Positions 1 to 5,910 of a stretch of 6,440 nt of DNA are shown one piece after another. Position 1 is the stretch's first letter. Each line of letters begins with the position of its first letter. Both the position numbers and the translations under genes were made by a program. Location: positions 1 to 6,440 of the forward strand of contig PXQK01000061.1 in the NCBI GenBank assembly GCA_003022085.1, in the 5' to 3' direction. The stretch is from Halobacteriales archaeon QH_10_65_19 (lineage in GTDB: Archaea; Halobacteriota; Halobacteria; Halobacteriales; Haloarculaceae). The notes under the pieces are model-generated. The model was not told the origin of the DNA. It made no database searches and worked only from the letters and a program-made list of their open reading frames with translations.

Positions 1-31
1 CGTCTGCCAGGCGTCTGACAGCCACGTCACA

Positions 32-37
32 CTTAAG
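32..37 (+). promoter_or_regulatory. TATA-like box before the RHH gene
   Basis: An AT-rich cttaag lies about 27 nt upstream of the ATG at 62. That spacing would put the transcription start at or next to the start codon, as in a leaderless haloarchaeal mRNA. The ggagg at 56-60 is only one base from the ATG, too close to act as a Shine-Dalgarno site. Confidence 0.4.
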
Positions 38-61
38 CCGTCCACTCTGTTCAGTGGAGGT

Positions 62-229
62 ATGACCAACGGCGAGGGCAGCGACGGTGCGGCGACCGAG
101 ACCGTCCCGATCGAAGCGGCGCTGTCGAGCGAGCTGCTGCGGGAGATCGACGAGTTCGCGGCAAACCACGGGTACGAGAGCCCCGACGCCGTCGTCGCCG
201 CGGCGCTCGCGCGACGGGCCGACGAGTAG
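62..229 (+). CDS. Small ribbon-helix-helix (CopG/Arc-like) protein
   Basis: This 55-residue protein matches the ribbon-helix-helix pattern of small DNA-binding regulators and antitoxins. After a polar, acidic leader (residues 1-13) there is one short beta-strand (about 14-20, TVPIEAA), a first helix (about 22-36, SSELLREIDEFAANHG), a turn, and a second helix opening with the usual Ser/Pro cap (about 40-52, SPDAVVAAALARR). RHH proteins dimerise and insert the paired strand into the DNA major groove. The strand here has few positive residues, so DNA binding is inferred from the fold. The ATG at 62 has a TATA-like box 27 nt upstream. No toxin gene follows; the next gene, 89 nt downstream on the same strand, is a dehydroquinate synthase. 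It may be an autonomous regulator. The fold is fairly sure, the target unknown. Confidence 0.8.
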   Translation: MTNGEGSDGAATETVPIEAALSSELLREIDEFAANHGYESPDAVVAAALARRADE

Positions 230-318
230 CCCCGCTGATACTGGTGGCTGTACGTACGTGAAATTCGAACGTTGCAGAATCCGCCACGTTGAAGCCCCCC
301 GGCCGCAAGCTACTCCAC

Positions 319-1502
319 ATGACACGCTCCGTCTGGCTCAAAGCGGACGACGAGGTCGGCGACTGGGAGGCCCGGAAACGACGCATCACCGCCGGACTGG
401 AGGCGGGGGTCGACTGGGTCCTGGTCGACGAGCGCGACGTCGAGCGGGTTCGGGAACTCGGCGCGGTCAACGTCGCAGCCTTCGCCGGCGAGGACGTCCA
501 CGTCATGGAGGCTGAATCGAAGGAGAGCGAGGCCGACGTCACGGTCGTCGGCAAGGACGCCGAGGGCGACGGCACGGTCGACCTGCCGCCGGATCTCTCG
601 GGATCGGCGGATCTCTCGGCGCTCCGCCGCGAGGACAGCGACATCACCGCGGGGTACGTCCACATCCGGGGGCCCGACTACGAGACGTTCGCCGAGGAGG
701 TCGCCACGGCGGCCGAGTACACCATCGTCGTCGGCGAGGACTGGCGGATCATCCCGCGACGCTGATCGCCGGCGTCCGGGACGCCGCGGAGGCCCAGACC
801 GCCTACGAGACGCTCGAAATCGGCGCCGACGCGGTGCTTCTGGACACCGACGACCCCGACGAGATCCGCAAGACTGTCGAGGTGCGCGACGAGGCGGGCC
901 GCGAACAGCTCTCGCTGCAGTGGGCCACCGTCACGGAGATCGAGCAAACCGGATCGGCCGACCGGGTCTGTATCGACACCGGCTCGCTGATGGACGACGA
1001 CGAAGGGATGCTGGTCGGTTCGTTGTCCCGCGGGCTGTTTTTCGTCCACGCGGAAACGGCGGAGTCGCCGTACGTCGACTCCCGCCCGTTCCGGGTCAAC
1101 GCCGGCGCGGTCCACGCCTACGTCCGGGGGCCGGACGGGGAGACGAGCTACCTCTCGGAGCTGGGAAGCGGCGACGAGGTCCAGGTCCTCGACACCGACG
1201 GCAACACCAGGGAGGCCATCGTCGGCCGCTCGAAGATCGAAAAGCGCCCGATGTTCCGGATCCAGGCCGAACTGGAGACCGGGGACAGCGCCGCCGCGAG
1301 CGGAGGCTCGGACGGCGCAGACGCGTCCTCCGGCGACCGAATCGAGACGCTCCTCCAGAACGCCGAGACGATCAAGGTGCACACACGGCACGGCCGCCGT
1401 GCAGTCACCGACCTCGATGTCGGCGACGAGCTGCTGGTCTACTACGAGGACACCGCGCGGCACTTCGGGGAGGCTGTCGAGGAGAGCATCATCGAGAAGT
1501 GA
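319..1502 (+). pseudogene. aroB': 3-dehydroquinate synthase type II, broken by deletion/frameshift
   Basis: The archaeal type II 3-dehydroquinate synthase (DHQS, PF01959) converts 2-amino-3,7-dideoxy-D-threo-hept-6-ulosonate to 3-dehydroquinate using NAD+, an entry step of the archaeal shikimate pathway in the cytoplasm. The N-terminal part (ATG 319, MTRSVWLKADD onward, 148 residues) runs to GEDWRIIP and then hits TGA at 763-765. The rest continues in another frame from about 759 (TLIAGVRDAAEAQTA) to the stop at 1500-1502, through DDDEGMLVGSLSRGLFFVHAE, RPFRVNAGAVHAYV, LLQNAETIKVHTRHGRRAV and DELLVYYEDTARHFGEA. In the family IIP is followed by LENLIA and a short linker before LIAGV. Here only 5 nt separate the two blocks, so by my recollection of homologues about 34 nt are missing. 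Both halves otherwise look intact. An extra Ala/Ser/Gly-rich linker (about 1288-1332) looks like a normal haloarchaeal surface insert. This is either a recent null mutation or an assembly/sequencing defect. Confidence 0.9.
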
Positions 1503-1925
1503 TCACTCCGGCTTGTCCTCGCCGAGGCGCGCCGTACACCAGTGACAGAACTCCAGGTCGCCGTCGAGCTCCCGACCGCACTCCGGACAGCTGGTCGTCT
1601 CCTCTGGCTGTTGCTGGCGTGACTGCTGGTTGTACCGGCTCGTCATCATGTACGCGTCGATCATACAGAGCACGGAGATACCAAACAGCGCCAGGCTCGC
1701 TGTCAGGTCCAGTCCCTCGGCGATAGAGACGAGTGCACCGATCGAGTCGGCACGAAACCACCCGGGAACGAGCGTGATCACCGTGCCGAGCACCAGGACG
1801 AACCACAGCACCGCCCGACCCCACAAGCGGAGGTAGGCGTGTCCCAGCCCCGGGACGACGAGGGTGAGCACCACCGCTAGCCAGGGCCGCTTGCGCGGAA
1901 CCGTCTCGGTCGCCGGATCACTCAC
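1503..1925 (-). CDS. Membrane protein with C-terminal zinc ribbon
   Basis: This 140-residue protein has a basic N-terminal patch (PRKRPW, 10-15), then hydrophobic segments at about 15-28, 38-57 and 74-94. The first includes PGLGHAYLRLWGRA, typical of small integral proteins with a PGLGxxYL loop. A Gln-rich spacer (about 99-106) leads to a C-terminal zinc ribbon with two CxxC pairs (C113/C116 and C127/C130), ending in an acidic tail. Zinc binding is inferred from the cysteine spacing. Function is unknown; such proteins are common in haloarchaea. I chose the GTG at 1923-1925, since MSDPATETVPRKRPW is a sensible N-terminus and the open frame further upstream runs antisense-coded through the archease gene. 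It lies 53 nt downstream of archease on the same strand and could be read through from it. Its stop codon directly abuts the convergent dehydroquinate synthase stop. Confidence 0.8.
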   Translation of the reverse strand: MSDPATETVPRKRPWLAVVLTLVVPGLGHAYLRLWGRAVLWFVLVLGTVITLVPGWFRADSIGALVSIAEGLDLTASLALFGISVLCMIDAYMMTSRYNQQSRQQQPEETTSCPECGRELDGDLEFCHWCTARLGEDKPE

Positions 1926-1936
1926 TACTGACCGTT

Positions 1937-1975
1937 CTGCCGGGGATGGATGTTCAAAGTTCCGCAAACCGGCAG
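1937..1975. repeat. Inverted repeat in the archease / zinc-ribbon gene gap
   Basis: ctgccgg (1937-1943) and ccggcag (1969-1975) are perfect 7-bp inverted arms with 25 nt between them, lying wholly in the 53-nt gap between two minus-strand genes. It could form a hairpin in the read-through transcript or be a binding site. In such GC-rich DNA it may be chance. An AT-richer core (gttcaaagtt, 1952-1961) sits about 30 nt before the GTG at 1925 and could be a weak promoter for the downstream gene. Confidence 0.4.
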
Positions 1976-1978
1976 CAT

Positions 1979-2389
1979 CTAGACGTCGAAGACGACGTAT
2001 GCCCTCCAGCCCGTCGACGTCTCCTCGATCGACATCTCGGAGTACGTCACTGCCTTGAGGTCGCGGGCGACGACACCGGAGAGGGGGACGCCGCGGTAAC
2101 TGCCCTCGAACGCCCAGCCGTTGGCCGTCTCGCGGACGGTCCCTGCGTTGTCGACCGGCAGCACCGAGTGGACGTCGCGTTCGTAGATCAGTTCGTCGAG
2201 ATAGTCGAACAGCAGCGCCTCCAGGTTGCCGGCCGTCGCCGAGACGTCGGACCGGTCGCCGTCGGCCGGCCACTCCTCGGCCATCGCCCCCGCCATGCCG
2301 TCGGCGACGGCGGCGAACGTCTCGCCAAGCGTGTCGCCGGTCGCGCTCACCGCGACGTCGGCAGTGTGCCCGCGGAGCTCGTAGCTCAT
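1979..2389 (-). CDS. Archease (RtcB tRNA-ligase activator)
   Basis: Archease is the small metal-binding partner of the RNA ligase RtcB. It promotes guanylylation of RtcB and multiple turnover in tRNA splicing ligation in the cytoplasm. At 136 residues it has the usual family length. The family landmarks are visible: the N-terminal YELRGHTADVAV block (H8-T9-A10-D11), GDTLGETFAAVADGM after it, LEALLFDYLDELIYERD in the middle, then KAVTYSEMSIEE, and the terminal VVFDV. The acidic residues in the HTAD block and next to the C-terminus (D11, D135) correspond to the metal site known in the family. The ATG at 2387-2389 starts exactly at MSYELRGHTAD; an upstream extension would have no family counterpart. 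A T-rich box lies 27 nt upstream, fitting a leaderless mRNA. RtcB itself is not in this window. Confidence 0.95.
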   Translation of the reverse strand: MSYELRGHTADVAVSATGDTLGETFAAVADGMAGAMAEEWPADGDRSDVSATAGNLEALLFDYLDELIYERDVHSVLPVDNAGTVRETANGWAFEGSYRGVPLSGVVARDLKAVTYSEMSIEETSTGWRAYVVFDV

Positions 2390-2411
2390 CGCCCGGCGCT
2401 CGGCCCGCGGA

Positions 2412-2420
2412 GAAAAAAAG
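2412..2420 (-). promoter_or_regulatory. TATA-like box for archease
   Basis: On the minus strand this reads as a run of seven T (forward A at 2413-2419) about 27 nt before the archease ATG. It is the only AT-rich stretch in a very GC-rich surrounding, and the spacing suits a leaderless transcript. Confidence 0.5.
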
Positions 2421-2510
2421 GCTGGCGGGAGTGACAGCACGCGGGTCGCGTAACCGAGGCCGGCCGAGGCCACCGCGTTGCCGGTCTGGGGGCTGCACAG
2501 AACGTAAGGA

Positions 2511-2518
2511 ATTATTAT
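2511..2518 (+). promoter_or_regulatory. TATA-like box for the GNAT gene
   Basis: The sequence attattat is centred about 25 nt upstream of the ATG at 2539, preceded by a purine-rich segment (aacgtaagga) where a TFB-recognition element would lie. With the archease box it forms a divergent promoter region in the 149-nt gap 2390-2538. Confidence 0.6.
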
Positions 2519-2538
2519 CCACCCGGCAGTATAGACGT

Positions 2539-3027
2539 ATGGTGAGCATCAACATCCAGCGGAGGGAGATAGGGCCCGGGAGCGACGAGTACGTCGAACG
2601 GGCCTGGCAGCTCAAAGAGCGGATCCGCCGGTCCGAGGGGGTGCTCAGACAACGCAAGAACTTCTTCCGGAACGCGTACGACCGCTCGACCGTCTACCTC
2701 TACGCCGACCGGGGCCACGACAGGCTCATCGGGTTCGCCGCGGTGCGCCGGGACGGCTACATCCTCTTTCTCGCCGTCGACGAGGACTACCAGGACCAGG
2801 GTTTCGGCAAGCGCCTGGTAGCCAGCGTCGCGGAGGACTACAACAGCGTCACCTGCCACGCACGGACGACGAACGAGGAGGCACTGACGTTCTACCAGCA
2901 CCTCGGCTTCGGGATCGAGCGCCGGATCGACGGCTACTACGAGGACAGTGGCGACGCATACTACCTCCAGCTGGGCGACGAGGAGGGGATCCGCGACCGT
3001 CTCGCGCGGCTCCTGCGCCGGTCGTAG
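2539..3027 (+). CDS. GNAT family N-acetyltransferase (RimI-like)
   Basis: This 162-residue cytoplasmic protein carries the acetyl-CoA-binding GNAT core. The strand YILFLAVDEDY (about 74-84) is followed by the pyrophosphate-binding motif A, Q85-x-x-G88-x-G90 (QDQGFGKRL), and a later motif B helix NEEALTFYQHLGF (112-124), where the Tyr is the usual acid position. The C-terminal IDGYYEDSGDAYYLQL resembles RimI-type enzymes acting on protein N-termini, but the substrate cannot be read from sequence. The ATG at 2539 gives MVSINIQRREIGPGSDEYVERAW and has a good TATA-like box 25 nt upstream; the in-frame extension to 2431 would run through that promoter. It is divergent from archease and convergent with the next gene, leaving 27 nt between stops. 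Confidence 0.88.
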   Translation: MVSINIQRREIGPGSDEYVERAWQLKERIRRSEGVLRQRKNFFRNAYDRSTVYLYADRGHDRLIGFAAVRRDGYILFLAVDEDYQDQGFGKRLVASVAEDYNSVTCHARTTNEEALTFYQHLGFGIERRIDGYYEDSGDAYYLQLGDEEGIRDRLARLLRRS

Positions 3028-3054
3028 TTCGTTCCGGAGGGTACGACGACCGCG

Positions 3055-3705
3055 TCAGCTTTTCGTGCCCTCACCGTCCTGGAACACCGTCGCGCCGGGC
3101 AGCCAGGTGACGAGCTTCGCGACGTAGCCGAGCTTGAACAGGCCGAACTGCGAGAGCACGCCGAGCACGAACAGGCCGAGGAAGACCGGAGCGGCCAGGT
3201 CGAACAGCAGCGGATCGATCGTGACGTCGGACTGTGCCTGTTCGAACTGCTCGACAGTCACGGCACGGGAGGCCAGCACGGCACCGACGAACGAGGTGAT
3301 GGCGATCATCGTCGTCCGTGTCAGGAACGTGCCGAGGAACGCGGCCGCGATGCCGACGCCGATCGCGACCGGGATCGAAACGAGCAGGCTGCTGGCCCCC
3401 ACGAGTGGCTCGGCGATGACCAGCCCGAAGTACGCTCCGACGATAAAAGCGATCGACGCAACCGCCATCGAGAGCAGGATGTACGTGACCGCGACGCCGA
3501 TCAGCGCGCCGATCAGAACGGCAGCGACCGAGGCAGCGACGCCGCTGAGCCCGACGAACCCGCCCATCGCCGGGGCCGCGAGGGAGCCGCCGCCGCCGCC
3601 GAGCACCAGCCCCATCGCACCGACACCGTAGATCGAGAGCGCGGCACCCGCAAACAGCAGGACCACACCCACAAGCACGAACGCGACGTCGATGGGAGTG
3701 ACCAT
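3055..3705 (-). CDS. Polytopic membrane protein of unknown function
   Basis: A 216-residue, very hydrophobic protein with about six membrane segments: roughly 7-30, 46-72, 73-98, 105-128, 131-146 and 170-190. Gly/Ala-rich stretches are notable, including five consecutive Gly at 36-40. One polar loop (about 150-165, EQFEQAQSDVTID) separates the last two segments. The overall look recalls TMEM198/DUF4203-type proteins, but I see no diagnostic motif and make no functional call. Two starts are possible. The ATG at 3703-3705 has a TATA-like box 25 nt upstream. A GTG at 3745-3747 would add 14 residues (MTHKTYFLWFGASC) and overlap the upstream CapA-like stop as GTGA, a classic coupling arrangement. 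I prefer the ATG because the promoter would otherwise be inside the coding region. Confidence 0.75.
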   Translation of the reverse strand: MVTPIDVAFVLVGVVLLFAGAALSIYGVGAMGLVLGGGGGSLAAPAMGGFVGLSGVAASVAAVLIGALIGVAVTYILLSMAVASIAFIVGAYFGLVIAEPLVGASSLLVSIPVAIGVGIAAAFLGTFLTRTTMIAITSFVGAVLASRAVTVEQFEQAQSDVTIDPLLFDLAAPVFLGLFVLGVLSQFGLFKLGYVAKLVTWLPGATVFQDGEGTKS

Positions 3706-3727
3706 GCAGGATGCACCGAACCAGAGG

Positions 3728-3733
3728 AAATAG
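3728..3733 (-). promoter_or_regulatory. TATA-like box for the membrane protein
   Basis: On the minus strand this reads ctattt, centred about 25 nt before the ATG at 3705. It supports an independent leaderless transcript for the membrane-protein gene in addition to possible read-through from the CapA-like gene. Confidence 0.35.
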
Positions 3734-3743
3734 GTCTTGTGGG

Positions 3744-4979
3744 TCACTCGCCGAGCGGGATCACGAGGTCGTCGCCGTCCCGTTGGAGCGGCGTGTCGAA
3801 CGGCTCACACCGGGCCGCCATCTCGTCGTGGAGCCAGGAGACTGCCGCCGCAGTCGCCGGGCGAACGGCGTACTCGTCGATCTCGATCGGTTGCAGCCGG
3901 ACCGCCTCGAAGCGGCCGTCGACGATCTCGAGGACGAACAGGAAGCTCCGGTCGTTCCGCAGGTCGGGTTTGACCGAGTAGTCGTCGACGACGTCGCCGG
4001 TGTCGTAGAGGATCGGCCGCCCACGGTGGATCTCGACCCCCTGGACGACGTGGGCACTGTGGCCGTGGACGAGGTCGACACCCTGCTCGACGAGCCACCG
4101 GCCGAACTCCCTGTGAGTCGGCTCGGGGTAGGCCTCCCAGTTTGGCCCCCAGTGCAGGGATGCGACGACGAGGTCGGGATCCGCCTCGTGTGCCCGGCCC
4201 AGGAGTCGCCTGACGGTCTGTTGGGTCTCCCGCCGGTCTGCGTCGAGTGGCAGGTAGGCAGTCCCCGGCTCGTCCTCGCCGGCGCGGTATTCGGACCAGC
4301 GCTCGCTGAGGCCGATCAGTGCAACCTCCAGGGGGCCCGCGGACACGACCGAGGGGGCGAGCGCGGCCGTCCAGTCCGGTCCGGCGCCCCCGTGACCGAT
4401 CCCCGCCGCCGACAGCGCCTGGCGGGTGTCCCGGAGCGCGGTCGGGCCGAAATCCACGGCGTGGTTGTTGGCGAGGGTAACCCATGTCGTCCCTGCGGCC
4501 GCCAGCGCGGGCACCGCCCATTCGGGATCGGCACGGAAGTAGTAGGTCTTGTCTGGCCAGCGCTCGCCGCGGGTCGAGAGACAGCACTCCAGGTTCAGGA
4601 TGAACCCGTCGAGCGTCCGGAGCCGACCCGCCAGCGACCCCCAGATGTCGGCCGGATCGTCGGCGTCCCGCCAGCGCTCGTCGACGCCCCGCCCGAGCAT
4701 TGCGTCCCCCGCGAACCCCAGGCGCGCATTGACCGATCCGGGGACGGTCGGGAATGTTTCGAGTTGCGTCCGTCCGTCGGCAGTCGGCGCACTCAGCCCG
4801 AGACAGCCTCCGAGTGCCGAGAGCGCCGGAACTGACCCTGCCAGCACCTGCCGGCGGGTGGGTGCGGTGCGACCGGTCTCGCTGTCACCGGCGGCGGCTC
4901 CGTTTCCGTTCCCATCCTCGCCGACCGGAGGTTCCCTACGGGCTATCGGGGCCAGTCGATCCGCTTGACTCCGGTTCAT
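3744..4979 (-). CDS. CapA-family metallophosphatase, Tat lipoprotein
   Basis: A 411-residue protein of the CapA/PGA_cap family (calcineurin-like metallophosphatase fold), named for a bacterial poly-gamma-glutamate capsule protein. A polar leader with a Gly/Asn-rich stretch ends in a twin-arginine signal, TRRQVLAG (R42-R43), followed by a lipobox LGGC (56-59). This predicts Tat export and lipid anchoring on the outer face of the membrane at C59. The fold's motifs follow in order: FAGDAMLGRG (D92), NLECCLS (N129, E131), TLANNHAVDFG (N172, H173), SLHWGPNW (H276) and VHGHSAHVVQGVE (H305, H307, H310), which together should form the metal site. No capB or capC is nearby, so capsule synthesis is not implied. 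The ATG at 4977-4979 has a TATA-like box 28 nt upstream; a GTG at 5060 would run through it. A membrane-protein gene follows on the same strand, probably co-transcribed. Confidence 0.88.
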   Translation of the reverse strand: MNRSQADRLAPIARREPPVGEDGNGNGAAAGDSETGRTAPTRRQVLAGSVPALSALGGCLGLSAPTADGRTQLETFPTVPGSVNARLGFAGDAMLGRGVDERWRDADDPADIWGSLAGRLRTLDGFILNLECCLSTRGERWPDKTYYFRADPEWAVPALAAAGTTWVTLANNHAVDFGPTALRDTRQALSAAGIGHGGAGPDWTAALAPSVVSAGPLEVALIGLSERWSEYRAGEDEPGTAYLPLDADRRETQQTVRRLLGRAHEADPDLVVASLHWGPNWEAYPEPTHREFGRWLVEQGVDLVHGHSAHVVQGVEIHRGRPILYDTGDVVDDYSVKPDLRNDRSFLFVLEIVDGRFEAVRLQPIEIDEYAVRPATAAAVSWLHDEMAARCEPFDTPLQRDGDDLVIPLGE

Positions 4980-5003
4980 CGGCCGGTGGAACGCCCGCCT
5001 GGC

Positions 5004-5010
5004 AGATAAC
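5004..5010 (-). promoter_or_regulatory. TATA-like box for the CapA-like gene
   Basis: On the minus strand this reads gttatct, centred 28 nt before the ATG at 4979, the leaderless spacing. It forms one half of the 138-nt divergent promoter region shared with aIF1A. Confidence 0.5.
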
Positions 5011-5089
5011 CCCTCCGGAACCGGGGATGTGGACCGGACAGGGCGACGCTCGGCGGCCACGTCATCCGGTGAAACCGATTACGAATCAC

Positions 5090-5095
5090 TTTACT
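5090..5095 (+). promoter_or_regulatory. TATA-like box for aIF1A
   Basis: The hexamer tttact is centred about 25 nt before the GTG at 5118 within an AT-richer patch (5076-5096). A run of six G (5098-5103) lies between it and the start codon. No Shine-Dalgarno site is apparent. Confidence 0.55.
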
Positions 5096-5117
5096 GTGGG
5101 GGGCACCTACCACCAGT

Positions 5118-5402
5118 GTGAGCGAAGAAACCGGGCGACGGAATCTCCGAATGCCCAACGACGACGAACTGTTCGCAGTCGTGACACAGCACGACGGTGG
5201 GAACCACGTGCGCGTCCGCTGCGAGGACGGAAAAAACAGGATGGGGCGGATCCCTGGACGGATGAAGTACCGGATCTGGATCGAGGAGGGCGACGTCGTC
5301 CTCGTCGAGCCCTGGGACTGGCAGGACGAGAAGGCCAACATCGAGTGGCGCTACGAGAGCAAGGACGCCGACCAGCTGCGTGCGGAAGGCCACATCGAAT
5401 GA
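5118..5402 (+). CDS. eif1A: Translation initiation factor aIF1A
   Basis: aIF1A is the archaeal counterpart of eukaryotic eIF1A and bacterial IF1. It binds the A-site region of the small ribosomal subunit and assists initiator tRNA and start-codon selection. The 94-residue protein is of normal family length and consists essentially of one S1/OB fold. Family hallmarks are [13 protein letters not shown], the basic strand [39 protein letters not shown], and the C-terminal [20 protein letters not shown]. The start is a GTG at 5118 ([13 protein letters not shown]), supported by the TATA-like box 25 nt upstream; the ATG at codon 12 would remove the usual basic N-terminal tail. It stands alone as a single-gene unit, divergent from the CapA-like gene and convergent with the HTH gene. 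A short T-run at 5427-5430 may help end transcription. Confidence 0.96.
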   Translation: MSEETGRRNLRMPNDDELFAVVTQHDGGNHVRVRCEDGKNRMGRIPGRMKYRIWIEEGDVVLVEPWDWQDEKANIEWRYESKDADQLRAEGHIE

Positions 5403-5426
5403 CCGCCCCCCGACGCGCCGACTGAC

Positions 5427-5430
5427 TTTT
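5427..5430 (+). terminator. Short T-run after aIF1A
   Basis: Four T (in actgactttt) lie 25 nt past the aIF1A stop. Archaeal intrinsic termination relies on oligo-T. This run is short, so it may act together with the structured segment just downstream. Confidence 0.3.
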
Positions 5431-5441
5431 CGCCGGGTTCG

Positions 5442-5528
5442 AACTGATACGGTCGTGCGTGACTCTGTACCAGAGGGAGACTACGTCTCCCAGGCAGTCG
5501 GGCTTGGCCCGACGACTGCTTATCAGTT
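5442..5528. other. Cloverleaf-like structured segment between convergent genes
   Basis: Three hairpins follow one another almost without gaps: ctctg-tac-cagag (5463-5475), gggagac-tac-gtctccc (5475-5491, sharing one base with the first) and gca-gtcgggc-ttg-gcccgac with a 3-nt bulge then tgc (5494-5519). Each has a 3-nt loop. A perfect 8-bp outer pair, aactgata (5442-5449) with tatcagtt (5521-5528), encloses all three. About 60 of 87 bases can pair. The segment lies in the 163-nt gap between the convergent aIF1A and HTH genes, and both strands can fold. It could be a bidirectional terminator or processing structure, a small structured RNA, or a DNA-level site. It is not a tRNA: the loops are too small and there is no anticodon or T-loop consensus. 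Confidence 0.5.
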
Positions 5529-5565
5529 GCCCGGACAGCAGTTCACGTACGTATGTCTGTCAGTA

Positions 5566-5910
5566 TCACTCTTCGCCGCTCTGGAGGGTGTCCAGTTCGT
5601 CGACCACCCGCCTGGCGTCATCGACTTTCTCCGTCGCCCGCCGCTGGAGGTTGTCCACGTTCGAGGGGCTACTGTCCACCGCCGCCGCGACGGTCTCCCG
5701 GTCGAGTTCGACGACCTCCCGCAGCAGGTACGCGAGGGCCTGCCGCTCGGTCAACACCTCGCCCGCGAGTCTCTCGGCGATGCCCTCGGCCGCCTCGATC
5801 ACGGTCGACGGGTCCGCTGTCTGGAGGGTCCAGTCCCCACAGTTGTGACAGATCGACCGGACCTCCGCCCGCAGCGTGGTTGCCTTTCCCTCCGGATCGG
5901 TGTTATCCAT
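5566..5910 (-). CDS. Small HTH protein, sigma-70 region 4-like
   Basis: This 114-residue acidic protein has a central-to-C-terminal segment resembling the helix-turn-helix of sigma-70 region 4. LTERQALAYLLREVVELD (53-70) is the leading helix pair, and RETVAAAVDSSPSNVDNLQRRATEKVDDARR (71-101) contains the supporting helix, turn (SSPS, 80-83) and recognition helix. Archaea do not use sigma factors, so a DNA-binding regulator is the likely role. Near the N-terminus is one CHNCG (C21/C24) with no second cysteine pair, so any metal site would need a second subunit or other ligands. The ATG at 5908-5910 starts MDNTDPEGKATTLRAE and is overlapped by a near-perfect palindrome, suggesting autoregulation. 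It is convergent with aIF1A. The HTH assignment is moderately sure, the target unknown. Confidence 0.78.
   Translation of the reverse strand: MDNTDPEGKATTLRAEVRSICHNCGDWTLQTADPSTVIEAAEGIAERLAGEVLTERQALAYLLREVVELDRETVAAAVDSSPSNVDNLQRRATEKVDDARRVVDELDTLQSGEE

Noticed and set aside
678..1463. 261-codon minus-strand open frame opposite the dehydroquinate synthase
   Set aside because: The opposite strand encodes clear family motifs throughout. This frame has no recognisable domain and only mirrors its codon bias.
2390..2473. N-terminal extension of archease (MASAGLGYATRVL)
   Set aside because: The family begins at the YEL-HTAD block, and the T-rich promoter box lies inside this extension.
1926..2657. 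Long minus-strand open frame extending the zinc-ribbon protein upstream
   Set aside because: The extension crosses the whole archease gene and its promoter in another frame and is Arg-rich, unlike the acidic proteins here. It is a GC-rich shadow frame.
4980..5060. GTG at 5060 as start of the CapA-like protein
   Set aside because: The extra 27 residues would put a long Arg-rich leader before the Tat signal and run through the TATA-like box at 5004-5010.
5435..5450. ggttcgaac resembling a tRNA T-loop
   Set aside because: The flanking 5-nt segments are not complementary, and there is no acceptor, D-arm or anticodon arm at the right distance.
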